Shown here one piece after another: positions 16,267-24,474 of a DNA stretch of 64,000 nucleotides. Source of the DNA: Pseudomonadota bacterium (GTDB lineage: Bacteria; Desulfobacterota; Desulfobulbia; Desulfobulbales; Desulfocapsaceae); NCBI GenBank assembly GCA_023412495.1, contig JAEYNP010000080.1, forward strand, positions 248,001 to 312,000. Reading direction: 5' to 3'. Position numbers and translations under genes: made by a program. The notes beneath the pieces were generated by a model. The model saw only the letters and a list, made by a program, of their open reading frames with translations. It ran no database searches and was not told the DNA's origin. Each line of letters begins with the position of its first letter. Position 1 is the first letter of the stretch.

Positions 16267-17448
16267 CTATATCTCCTTTCCCCAGATGGTTGCGATGTTA
16301 TTAAATCCCGAGCCGCCGGCGGTGTTCTGGTAGACGTAGCGGCAATCCTTCACCTGGCGCTCGCCCGCACGTCCCATCAGCTGGCGGGCGGTCTCCACGT
16401 AGGTGGCGGCGCTCACCCCGGAACCGGTATGCCCGCGGCCCGGGGCATCGCCGATGGTCGACCAGGGGATGTCGCCGCCGAAGGACATGCGTCCTTCGAG
16501 GAAATACTTGCCGCCCTGGCCGGGAGGCGCCACCCCGAGGAGTTCGGCGAATATCGGATGGGCGAGCGGATAGGCCAGGTAGCAATTCCACAGGCTCACC
16601 TGCTCTTTGGTAATCCCCGCCTGGGCGAGCGCCTCCTCGGCGGTGACGCGCCACCCCTCCGCTACCTTGTCGAAGTCGCGCATGACGCAGGTGCCGCTGA
16701 AATAGCGGACCGATTCCCCGAGCTTGTAGGCCGCCGGCCGCTTCATCTGCCTGGCGGTGTCCGCCGAGACGACCACCATCGCGCAGCCGCCGTCGCCGAG
16801 GACGTTGCTTTCCTTTTTATGCAGCGGCGTATTGAGCAGGGACGAGTCCAGCACCTCCTGCACCGAAGGAACCGCCTTTTTATAAAAAATGGAGTTGGGA
16901 TCCCGGCTTGCCCAGCTACGCAGGGATGTGACGACCGAGGCCATCTCCTCTGCCGTATGGCCGTAGCGGTGCATGAAGGAGTTGGCCATCAACCCCATAA
17001 TGAGGTTGTAGGTCGTGCCGAAAGGATATTCCCACTGCAGATCCACGCCAGCTTTGGCGAAGAAGTTGACCTGATCCTCCAGCGGAATCGTCGAATGGAT
17101 CGTCACATGGTGGACCAGCACCGCCCTCGCGATCCCGCTCGCAATATACTGTTCGGCCAGGCGGAGGCAGTTGGAGGTAGACGCCCCGCCGGCGTTGCAC
17201 ATGATCACATCCTTGCACCCCTTCAGCCCCAGCTCTTCCGGAAGCTTGCCGAAGGAGAGTTCCGCGGTGATGCCCGGTTGGGCCTGCGGGGCGACACTGA
17301 CGACCCCCTCGATATCGTTCTTGTCGAGGCCCGAATCCCGCACCGCCTCCATGCAGGTGTCGTAGATGATGTCCCAGTGGGTGCGGTCCGGCCGTCTGAT
17401 GGTTGGAACCTCTCCGACGCCGATGATTGCCAAATTATGGTGACTCAT
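16267..17448 (-). CDS. Thiolase-fold protein (SCP-x/Ltp2-like) lacking the usual nucleophilic cysteine
   Basis: 393 residues from the ATG at 17448, preceded by AGGAGGGTTT. N-terminal (IIGVGEVPTIRR; GLDKNDIEGVVSVAP) and C-terminal (SLWNCYLAYPLAHPIFAE; GGDIPWSTIGDAPGRGHTGSG) thiolase halves are present. Where thiolases have the nucleophile (NxxCxSG), this protein reads CNAGGASTSN, with no Cys in register. The C-terminal CxG loop reads NTAGGSGFNN. This residue pattern fits DUF35-dependent retro-aldolases of the Ltp2 type better than a thiolytic enzyme. It is first in the operon, with the DUF35 partner directly downstream. Confidence 0.82.
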   Translation of the reverse strand: MSHHNLAIIGVGEVPTIRRPDRTHWDIIYDTCMEAVRDSGLDKNDIEGVVSVAPQAQPGITAELSFGKLPEELGLKGCKDVIMCNAGGASTSNCLRLAEQYIASGIARAVLVHHVTIHSTIPLEDQVNFFAKAGVDLQWEYPFGTTYNLIMGLMANSFMHRYGHTAEEMASVVTSLRSWASRDPNSIFYKKAVPSVQEVLDSSLLNTPLHKKESNVLGDGGCAMVVVSADTARQMKRPAAYKLGESVRYFSGTCVMRDFDKVAEGWRVTAEEALAQAGITKEQVSLWNCYLAYPLAHPIFAELLGVAPPGQGGKYFLEGRMSFGGDIPWSTIGDAPGRGHTGSGVSAATYVETARQLMGRAGERQVKDCRYVYQNTAGGSGFNNIATIWGKEI

Positions 17449-17798
17449 AAACCCTCCTATGAAGTACTTGTTGGTTTTGCAATGCACTCACTATAAAGCA
17501 GTACGGTACTATCATGTATTGTAGATAATATTTTGCTGTGCCGACTGTCAAGCAAATTTATCGATCTCGGTAATTTTTTGATTATGCATCAATTTATCTT
17601 GATTACACGGAGCCTGATATTGGCTCAGGTGACGTTAATCAGAAAAAACCGTCGATTTTTCACTTGATAGTCACTTTCTAATACAGTAGCATATGGTCCC
17701 ATGACGCCCCCTGAGCCGAACGCGATACGCTCATGGGCGCTCGCAGGAGAAAAGGGAACGTACCGTGAAGGTCTCTATGAAAGACGAATGATGGGCAG
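17449..17798. promoter_or_regulatory. Divergent control region with TTGAT/ATCAA half-sites
   Basis: This 350-base gene-free, AT-rich stretch separates the thiolase operon (minus) from the first MerR-TetR gene (plus). TTGAT (17578-17582), ATCAA (17588-17592) and TTGAT (17599-17603) form overlapping inverted repeats. AGTACGGTACT (17500-17510) is an 11-base palindrome close to the thiolase start. GAGCC-N7-GGCTC follows at 17610-17626. These are candidate operators for the adjacent regulator; a specific -35/-10 pair cannot be assigned with confidence. Confidence 0.45.
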
Positions 17799-18698
17799 AT
17801 GCCGGAAACGGAAGCAAGCAAGGAGGCTGCACACCGAGAGAGAGCAATGGATCAAACGAGAAAAATGAAGGTGTCAGAGCTGGCCGCCGCCAGCGGCGTA
17901 TCCGCCCCCACCATCCACTTCTACGTGAAGGAGGGACTCCTCCCCAGGCCGTTCAAGACAGGCCGGACCATGGCCTACTACACCGAGGAACATCTGGAGG
18001 GACTGCGGATGGTCAAGAGCCTCAGGGAGGCCAAGTACTCGATTGCCATGATCAGGCAGGTCCTTGCCGAGAAAAGTGCGGAGAAAGAGTTGGCAACGCC
18101 GCGGCAAAAATCACACGGAACGCGGCGGGAAGACATTCTCAACGCGGCTATCCTGCTCTTCCGGGAAAAGGGCTTCAACGAAACGAGCATCACCGATATC
18201 ATCCAGCATGCCGGCGCCGGGCGGGGGACCTTCTATGCCTACTTCGACAACAAGGAGGAACTCTTCTTCGAATGCGCCGACAAGGTGTTTCTGAAAATCG
18301 ACCGGGACCACGAAGAGATCGAGCGCGAAACGGACATCCTCCAAAAACTGAAGCTGAGAGGAAGGTACTTCTGCAGCCGCTACCCCAAGGTGATCGACAT
18401 GCTGAATCTGATCCGGGGCGCGACCCTTGGCGGCAACGAGGCATTCCGGGAGAAACTGAACCAGATCATGGATAATCTGGCAAAACCCATCGCCGAGGAT
18501 ATCGAACGGGGAATTCAGCAAGGGGTGGTCAATCCCGGAGAGCCGGAAATCATCGCCTGGATGCTGGTGGGTATAATCGAATACTGCAGTTATCTGTTGT
18601 ATGAGCAAGGGGCGGACACGGCGGAACCGCTGCTGCGAGAGGCCTGGGACATCATTGCCCGCGGCTGTGTTGCGGAGGGCATACATGCAGGACAGTGA
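17799..18698 (+). CDS. MerR-TetR fusion transcriptional regulator 1
   Basis: 299 residues, or fewer if it starts at the downstream ATG of MDQTRKMKV. Residues about 24-92 are a MerR DNA-binding domain (MKVSELAAASGVSAPTIHFY, then wing and helical coil). Residues about 108-165 are a TetR DNA-binding domain (DILNAAILLFREKGFNETSI; GRGTFYAYFDNKEELF), followed by a TetR-like helical ligand-binding region to the end. Two complete DNA-binding heads in one chain is unusual. It is divergent from the thiolase operon and overlaps the next gene, a paralogue, by 14 bases, so it probably controls that operon in response to a CoA ester or free acid. Confidence 0.85.
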   Translation: MPETEASKEAAHRERAMDQTRKMKVSELAAASGVSAPTIHFYVKEGLLPRPFKTGRTMAYYTEEHLEGLRMVKSLREAKYSIAMIRQVLAEKSAEKELATPRQKSHGTRREDILNAAILLFREKGFNETSITDIIQHAGAGRGTFYAYFDNKEELFFECADKVFLKIDRDHEEIERETDILQKLKLRGRYFCSRYPKVIDMLNLIRGATLGGNEAFREKLNQIMDNLAKPIAEDIERGIQQGVVNPGEPEIIAWMLVGIIEYCSYLLYEQGADTAEPLLREAWDIIARGCVAEGIHAGQ

Positions 18699-19551
18699 AC
18701 GAATGAAGATTGGCACCCTCTCCGCCCTCTCCGGCGTGCCGCCGTCTACGATCCGTTACTATACGAGAGAGGGACTGCTGCCGCCGCCGACAAAAACGGG
18801 AAGGACAGTCGCCTTGTACACCCGGGAACATCTGGATCGCCTCAAGTTGATCAAGGCCCTTCAGACCAAGGAGAATCTTCCGCTGTATTTCATCAAGGAG
18901 CGCATCTCCAGAGAATTACAGGACCAGCATGGGGTGGAGAAGGAACCCGCTCTCAATATTGACAAGAAGGAGGCGATAGTACGGGCGGCGATCCGGATTT
19001 TCAGGGAAAAAGGGTATGCGGATACGAGCATTGCGGATATCGTCGCCGAGGCGGCGATTGGCCGGGGAACCTTCTACATCTTCTTCAAAAACAAGGACGA
19101 AATCTTCATAGACTGCGCCGAGCGTCTCTTTTTCGATCTGTACGAAGATGTCTGGCAGGAGATAAAGGACGAGCCAAACATGCTGCTGCGGCTGCGCAAA
19201 CGTGCATGGAGCTTTCTCGTCACCTACCCCCGATGGGCGGACGCGATGAACCTTCTCCGCGGCGTCTCCGTAAGCCCTAACCAGGCTTTCGGCGAAAAAT
19301 ACCGCCAGATCATGCGGCAGATCATCACACCACTCGTCCGCGAAATTCATAAAGGTGCCGAGCAGGGTGTCATCCGTCCCGTCAATCCTGTTCTTGCCGC
19401 CCATCTTTTGCTGGGAGTGGTCGATTACTGCGGCTATCTCCATCAATTAGGACGGTACAATGAGATAGAGCTGTTCAACGCGATCAACGCTTTTCTGCTT
19501 CGTGGCATACAGCGGCACAAATCTGAAGCCGGGAATAGCCGGAGTGAATGA
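18685..19551 (+). CDS. MerR-TetR fusion transcriptional regulator 2
   Basis: 288 residues from the ATG at 18685; GGAGG lies 7 bases upstream, inside the end of regulator 1. Residues 7-76 form the MerR head (MKIGTLSALSGVPPSTIRYY; GRTVALYTREHLDRLKLIKA). Residues 94-150 form the TetR head (AIVRAAIRIFREKGYADTSI; AAIGRGTFYIFFKNKDEIFI), and the rest is a TetR-type effector domain with conserved YPRWADAMNLLRG, matching YPKVIDMLNLIRG in regulator 1. The two are clear tandem paralogues, translationally coupled, and may heterodimerise. The last codons are basic and charged. Confidence 0.85.
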   Translation: MQDSERMKIGTLSALSGVPPSTIRYYTREGLLPPPTKTGRTVALYTREHLDRLKLIKALQTKENLPLYFIKERISRELQDQHGVEKEPALNIDKKEAIVRAAIRIFREKGYADTSIADIVAEAAIGRGTFYIFFKNKDEIFIDCAERLFFDLYEDVWQEIKDEPNMLLRLRKRAWSFLVTYPRWADAMNLLRGVSVSPNQAFGEKYRQIMRQIITPLVREIHKGAEQGVIRPVNPVLAAHLLLGVVDYCGYLHQLGRYNEIELFNAINAFLLRGIQRHKSEAGNSRSE

Positions 19552-19562
19552 AAACGTTGCCG

Positions 19563-19587
19563 TCGGCGGATGTGATCACACCGCCGA
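19563..19587. terminator. Near-perfect palindrome between convergent genes
   Basis: TCGGCGGATGTGATCACACC then GCCGA is an almost perfect 25-base palindrome between the convergent ends of regulator 2 and the ABC permease gene. It has no strong T-tract. It may act as a bidirectional terminator stem; the central TGTGATCACA also resembles a CRP core, but the position is wrong for activation. Confidence 0.4.
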
Positions 19588-19645
19588 AGTCAAATCCCCA
19601 CGGCTTCAACCATTCGGTCTTCTTCAGCCGTTGCTCTCCATCTCT

Positions 19646-21322
19646 TCATAATCGGCGATCTGGTTGTTTCCAGGCCGGGATGATAATGGCCATCGCGTAG
19701 ACCAGCAAAGGCAACGCGGTCTGCGCCAGGGCATAGATCCCGATTACCCGCCGATCACTCCCGCTCGACAGGGTAACCGCTTCGACCGCGAGCGTGGTGA
19801 ATCTTCCCCCCGCGGCAAAGATCGTCGAAAGGTACTGCCCGGTGCTTACCGCAAAACCGATGGCGAAAGCAAAAGTCATGGGCCTGAGCATCAGAGGCAA
19901 CTCCACCTGCAGGAAGCTCCTTATCGGTGAACGGGCCAAGGCGAGAGCAGAATACCGGTAGCGCAGGTCGAAGGACCGCCAGGGATCGGCCAGGGAAAGA
20001 AAGACATATGGAAAGACAAAGAGCAGGTGGCACAGGACCAGGGCGCTCCAGGTGCCATCCAGCCTGAACCAAACCAGGATGACCTGCACGCCGAAGAGGA
20101 AGGCGATTTGAGGAAAGAGCAAAGGTGTGTACACCAGCCAGAGTACTTTTGCACTTGCCCCAATCCCGTTGACTCGCTCGTTCTGAAGGCACCCCAGCAC
20201 CAGGATCATGGCGATCACGGATGTGCAGAGTCCTGTCACGAGTGTCACCTCTCCAGGGAAGACCAAGTCGTCGAGATGCCTGGTCCAGTGTGCAAAACTC
20301 CATGAAGCCGGCAGCGCGCTCGGATAAAACCAGGTTTCCGCAAATGACCAGATCGCCATGGCCACGGTTCCGAGGAAAGAGAGTCCCACGAGAAGACAGA
20401 GAACGGCGCCCCACAAGACATCGGCACGTTGGGGCGCCGTTCCCCTGCAGCCAGTCGTCAGCCAGGATCTCGTCAATCTCGAAACGACGCTTTCGCCTCC
20501 CCGCCAAACGCAGATCCCCAGGACCACTATGGCCAGCTGAAGACAGGCACCGGCCGAAGCAGGAAAGATCAGCGAAAGATCCCGGTCCATGAACATCCGA
20601 AAGATCACGATGCTGAAGGGTGCGGGGGTAGTCGGAGCCAGGATCACCGCCACATCCACCACGGAAAGCGAAAAGGCGAGCACGGCGTAAACGGGTAATC
20701 GAATCAAGGAATAGATCTGGGGCAGGACGGTTTTAAGCCATGCTGAGGAGGGAGAATACCCAAGGGATCTTGCAACAGACAGGATCTCCCGGGATTTCAC
20801 CTGTCCCAGCGCTGCCATCGTCATGAGCATCAGGTACGGGACCTCTTTCAAAAGCAAGCCCAGGACGAAGGAGAGCCCCCAGGGATCATGGACGATGGCG
20901 ATATCCGGCGGGCGCACATAGCCGGTGAGCCAGGGAGAGATCAATCTGACGAGCCAGCCACTGGGGGCAATCAGAAAGGACAACCCCAGTGCGACCGCCA
21001 CATGGGGGGTCGCCAAAAGCGGGGAAAGCAGGGGCTGAGCGATCCGAAACAGCCTGCTGTTGTGGAAGACGCTACAAAACCCGACCACAATGCCAAAGGC
21101 CAGACTGGTCGCCAGGAATCCGCTGGTCAGAGTAATCCGAACGGATTCCCCCAGTCCAGGTGTGGCGAAGAGTTTCCGCCAGGGGGCAAGACTAATGGTA
21201 TCGCCGCCAAGCACCGGGAGATACCCCAGGGCAGGAAGGAGAGTGGCCACCAGGCCGGCGACCACCGGCCCGAGAAGGACGACTATTGCGAGGAGAGGGA
21301 AAAAGCGTAGTATCCTGAACAT
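19646..21322 (-). CDS. ABC transporter permease, two fused transmembrane domains (YnjC-like)
   Basis: 558 residues with about 12 hydrophobic segments in two homologous halves (about 1-270 and 300-555), the arrangement of ThiP/YnjC/FbpB permeases. EAA-type loops are visible: ILSVARSLGYSPSSAWLKTVLPQI in the first half and YSALALARSPIRSFLQVELPLM in the second. It forms the inner-membrane channel for the binding protein and ATPase encoded just upstream. It is last in the long leftward gene array. The ribosome site is weak. The substrate of the family (YnjBCD) is not established; the thiamine/iron/polyamine superfamily is the closest guide. Confidence 0.85.
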   Translation of the reverse strand: MFRILRFFPLLAIVVLLGPVVAGLVATLLPALGYLPVLGGDTISLAPWRKLFATPGLGESVRITLTSGFLATSLAFGIVVGFCSVFHNSRLFRIAQPLLSPLLATPHVAVALGLSFLIAPSGWLVRLISPWLTGYVRPPDIAIVHDPWGLSFVLGLLLKEVPYLMLMTMAALGQVKSREILSVARSLGYSPSSAWLKTVLPQIYSLIRLPVYAVLAFSLSVVDVAVILAPTTPAPFSIVIFRMFMDRDLSLIFPASAGACLQLAIVVLGICVWRGGESVVSRLTRSWLTTGCRGTAPQRADVLWGAVLCLLVGLSFLGTVAMAIWSFAETWFYPSALPASWSFAHWTRHLDDLVFPGEVTLVTGLCTSVIAMILVLGCLQNERVNGIGASAKVLWLVYTPLLFPQIAFLFGVQVILVWFRLDGTWSALVLCHLLFVFPYVFLSLADPWRSFDLRYRYSALALARSPIRSFLQVELPLMLRPMTFAFAIGFAVSTGQYLSTIFAAGGRFTTLAVEAVTLSSGSDRRVIGIYALAQTALPLLVYAMAIIIPAWKQPDRRL

Positions 21323-21341
21323 GTAGACTTAAATATTCAGG

Positions 21342-22538
21342 TCATTTCGAGTAGCGTCGCTCCCATTCCTCGACAATACAGTTCATCCATGAAGGGTGCG
21401 GTTCCTGAAGTGGAGGTCCCAGCTGCTCCTGATCCAAGGTGGCTAAACCTTTGGGCAGGGCCTCGAATAGCCCGCGCTCCACGGGACTCAGTTTCTTTAG
21501 ATCCAGCACTGTTGGGTTGCCGATGATTTCAGGATGCTGCATGCGCGCCTGAGCTTCGGGAGAAAGCAGGAAATTCGCAACCACCATGGCACCCTCTTTG
21601 GCACTGGCGTTGAACGGAATGGCCACGAAGCTGGTGTTGCCTATGGTTCCCTTTTCCAGTACGAATATTCGGGTCGATTTCGGCAGTATGCCTTTGGCGA
21701 TGGAGAGCGAAGCTTCGTTGGGACTAAAAGAGATCATGATATCGATCTCACCGTCAGCGAGAAGTTGCCGCATGGCGGGTCCGTTTTCCGGAAACTGTTG
21801 CCCCTTGCGCCACATGTTCGGCTTCAGCTCCTCATACCAGGCCCAGAGCGGTTCGGTTATCTTCTGAAAATTCTCGTCTGTCGCCGGTTGCTGCAGCACC
21901 TTCGGATCTTCGGCCAGTTCATAAAGGGCCTGCTTCAAAAAAGTCGAACCTAGGAAATTCCGGATCTGGGGGTGTGTGATCCGGCCGGGGTTCTGCCTGG
22001 ACCATTCGAGAAGGCCCGGTATGGATCGCGGTGGGGCTTTGAGCCTTGCCGAATCGTAGACGTAAACAATCTGGGCCATTCGCCATGGTGATTCCATACC
22101 GTCCACCGGCACCGTGAAATCGATGACCGTGGTTTTTTTCCCTTCGGTATCGACCAGGGCGTAATTGGGAAGAAGATGGGTGAACGGGCCGAAAAGCAAG
22201 CCCTGCTCTTTCATGGCGAGAAAATTCTCGCCGTTGATCCAGACGAGGTCCACCGATCCTCCATCGTTGCGTCCCGCCGCCTTCTCCGCAACCACGCGGG
22301 CGACAGTCTCGGAAGTGAGATTGATTTTTACATGGCGGACGTCGATATCATAGTCTTCCTTTATTCTTTTTATGGTCCAGGCTATATACCCGTTGGTGTT
22401 TTCGTCTCCCGCCCAGGCGTTCCAGTAAACCGCCTGTGTTTTGGCCTTCCGGACTATTTCGTCCCAATTATTCGGGACGGCAGCGGCCCCGGCAACAGAA
22501 AGTGCGATTACAACTATCGTGAGCAGTATACTTTTCAT
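21342..22538 (-). CDS. ABC transporter substrate-binding protein, YnjB-like
   Basis: 398 residues from the ATG at 22538 (GGAGGTATTG upstream). The first about 23 residues are a Sec signal peptide (MKSILLTIVVIALSVAGAAA), so it is exported to the periplasm. VYWNAWAGDENTNGYIAWTI, DLVWINGENFLAMKEQGLLF and AQIVYVYDSARLKAPP match the YnjB/ThiB-type type-II binding-protein fold. The gene lies 19 bases upstream of the permease and 19 downstream of the ATPase. Physically linked radical-SAM genes upstream raise the possibility that it imports a precursor or cofactor for them. Confidence 0.85.
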   Translation of the reverse strand: MKSILLTIVVIALSVAGAAAVPNNWDEIVRKAKTQAVYWNAWAGDENTNGYIAWTIKRIKEDYDIDVRHVKINLTSETVARVVAEKAAGRNDGGSVDLVWINGENFLAMKEQGLLFGPFTHLLPNYALVDTEGKKTTVIDFTVPVDGMESPWRMAQIVYVYDSARLKAPPRSIPGLLEWSRQNPGRITHPQIRNFLGSTFLKQALYELAEDPKVLQQPATDENFQKITEPLWAWYEELKPNMWRKGQQFPENGPAMRQLLADGEIDIMISFSPNEASLSIAKGILPKSTRIFVLEKGTIGNTSFVAIPFNASAKEGAMVVANFLLSPEAQARMQHPEIIGNPTVLDLKKLSPVERGLFEALPKGLATLDQEQLGPPLQEPHPSWMNCIVEEWERRYSK

Positions 22539-22557
22539 CAATACCTCCGTTCTCATG

Positions 22558-23334
22558 TTATAAATGCCCGCAGACAGCAGTGGGAAGCAGCGGATCACAC
22601 GGCTCACCCGGATGGGCTGATCGCGAATGAGCCGGCTGGCCAGTCCAAGACTCTTCTTCTTTTTCGTTTTCCACATGGAGCACCGGGCCGCCCGCCGCGG
22701 CTGCATCGTCCAGATCGTGGGTGACCATGAGGGCGGGGATTCCCCTGCGCAGTACATGCGCGAAGACAAATTTGCGGATATTGGCCCGCATATTCGTATC
22801 GAGCCTTGAAAAAGGCTCGTCCAGGAGCACCGCCTTCGGCTGCGAAAGGAGGGTGCGCATCAGAGCCACCCTCGCCCTCTGGCCTCCCGAAAGAGTAGTC
22901 GGGTCGCGCTCTTCGCAACCCTCGAGGCCGGCCTCTTCGAGTATCCTGCGCACAATGGCCATCCGCGCCTGGCGTCTCCCGACCGAACGGGGAACGGCAA
23001 AAAGCAGATTCTCGCCTACGGTCATGTGGGGAAAAAGCAAATCATCCTGGAAAAGGATGCCGATGCGCCGCTTTTCGATAGGCAAGAACGTGACATCCGT
23101 GCCATCGATGAGCACCCTGCCACAAGCTTTGAAGACAGGAGAAAGCGTACCACAAATGTAGGCGAGAAGACTCGACTTGCCTGAACCGCTCGGACCCATG
23201 ACAGTGACCACCTGACCAGGCGAAACAGTCAACGAGGTTTGCCGTATCAGGTCGGTCCCATTCAAGTGGATATGCACATCGACCAGTTCCAATGAACCGG
23301 GCCGGTTAGACCCTGGAAACTCCTTTCCCCTCAT
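22558..23334 (-). CDS. ABC transporter ATP-binding protein, YnjD-like
   Basis: 258 residues. Walker A GPSGSGKS, Q-loop ILFQDDLLFPHMTVGENL, signature LSGGQRARVALMRTLL, Walker B KAVLLDEPFSRLD and H-loop ALMVTHDLDDA are all intact, so it should hydrolyse ATP. The start overlaps the radical-SAM/SPASM gene stop by 4 bases (ATGA), a strong sign of co-expression with that enzyme. The C-terminal about 25 residues, rich in His/Pro/Cys, are unusual for YnjD. Confidence 0.88.
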   Translation of the reverse strand: MRGKEFPGSNRPGSLELVDVHIHLNGTDLIRQTSLTVSPGQVVTVMGPSGSGKSSLLAYICGTLSPVFKACGRVLIDGTDVTFLPIEKRRIGILFQDDLLFPHMTVGENLLFAVPRSVGRRQARMAIVRRILEEAGLEGCEERDPTTLSGGQRARVALMRTLLSQPKAVLLDEPFSRLDTNMRANIRKFVFAHVLRRGIPALMVTHDLDDAAAAGGPVLHVENEKEEESWTGQPAHSRSAHPGEPCDPLLPTAVCGHL

Positions 23335-24389
23335 GACAAGTTCTTCAGGCGACGGTCTCTCTGCAATCGTTCCAACACTGGAGCGAGGTGTAGCTCATGC
23401 AATCGATCGCACCCAATACATCGGTTCACGTACACCTCGCCTTTCGTATTCGTCGTTCGGCTGAGTTCCAGAAATTCTGTTACATTCACGCCGTGTCCGA
23501 TTCCCATCCGCTCCGGATGTCCTGTGGTGATGGCCTCCAACTCAGCCTGCCCGACCAGACTCTCGAGAATTTGGATCAACGGCTCTTCGGCCACGTTGCC
23601 ATAGGGCAATCGGGTTTTTCTGCAACAAGGGTAAATATTACCGTCGGGATCGATGGCCACTTCCGAACCGCTGTAGCCTACGTTGAGAAAATTGAGCCCG
23701 CCCGACCAGTTGTTGCAAAAGCTGTCCTGGAAGGTGGCTGTCGACAGACATTTTTTCCAGGCGCGGCCGCTCGGCCACAATTTTCCGATCCAGGCATCAG
23801 GAGTGGCCCCGAAAAAGCTGTAGACCGGCCCCTCTTCGTCAGGCCATTTTCGCACGCCGGTTTCCAGGCCCGATGCCTGCATGCCGGAGGCTTCGAACAT
23901 GGCGGTCAGTCTTGCCCGAAAGGCATCCCTGCCCTCCCGGACTATGCTCTGGTGAAAATCATCCAGCGAAGAGACGGAGATCATCCAGACATTCCGAGTC
24001 AAAAGGTCCCTGATTATTTCTTGGTTGAGCAGGTCGCCCGTAGTCTGGATCGCCAACTTGACGCCGCCCTTGCTTGCATAGCGTTCGCTCAATTTATCCA
24101 AGAGTGGATAAAGCATTTCGGTTCGAACGGGATCGAGAAGGACTTCACCCCCAGCCAGAATGATTCTTCCGATCTTTTTTGGAAAAGAGCCGTCCTTCTG
24201 TTGATCCTCCAGGTCCGTGTAAACCATAGATTCGGGAAGGTGGGAGACGATCGAGGGAAATGCCGCTTTGCTTCGGGCGGTCAAACCTGCCAATTCGCTC
24301 TCTGAATAGGGTCTGAACCTTTCGTCGTAGCAGTGTGGGCAAGCATGCAGGCAAGCCCACGATATGACATAATAGATAGATTCCAACAT
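23331..24389 (-). CDS. Radical SAM protein with SPASM-like C-terminus
   Basis: 352 residues. CLHACPHC near the N-terminus is the CxxxCxxC motif that binds the radical-SAM [4Fe-4S] cluster, and IILAGGEVLLDP supplies the GGE SAM-binding motif. Around residues 265-285 GNIYPCCRKTRLPYGN, and near the end NRCIGCDRLHEL, provide Cys clusters like the SPASM/twitch region that holds auxiliary Fe-S centres in peptide- or protein-modifying enzymes. The next gene is the ABC ATPase (4-base overlap). No precursor peptide is obvious nearby. The substrate is unknown. Confidence 0.85.
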   Translation of the reverse strand: MLESIYYVISWACLHACPHCYDERFRPYSESELAGLTARSKAAFPSIVSHLPESMVYTDLEDQQKDGSFPKKIGRIILAGGEVLLDPVRTEMLYPLLDKLSERYASKGGVKLAIQTTGDLLNQEIIRDLLTRNVWMISVSSLDDFHQSIVREGRDAFRARLTAMFEASGMQASGLETGVRKWPDEEGPVYSFFGATPDAWIGKLWPSGRAWKKCLSTATFQDSFCNNWSGGLNFLNVGYSGSEVAIDPDGNIYPCCRKTRLPYGNVAEEPLIQILESLVGQAELEAITTGHPERMGIGHGVNVTEFLELSRTTNTKGEVYVNRCIGCDRLHELHLAPVLERLQRDRRLKNLS

Positions 24390-24474
24390 GGCACGAGATT
24401 CCTTTTCCTTTCAAGGCAGAGCGGTCGGCACTTATCGCCGATTATGGCTTGCCTTGTTTTGTTTTTTTCGGTCT

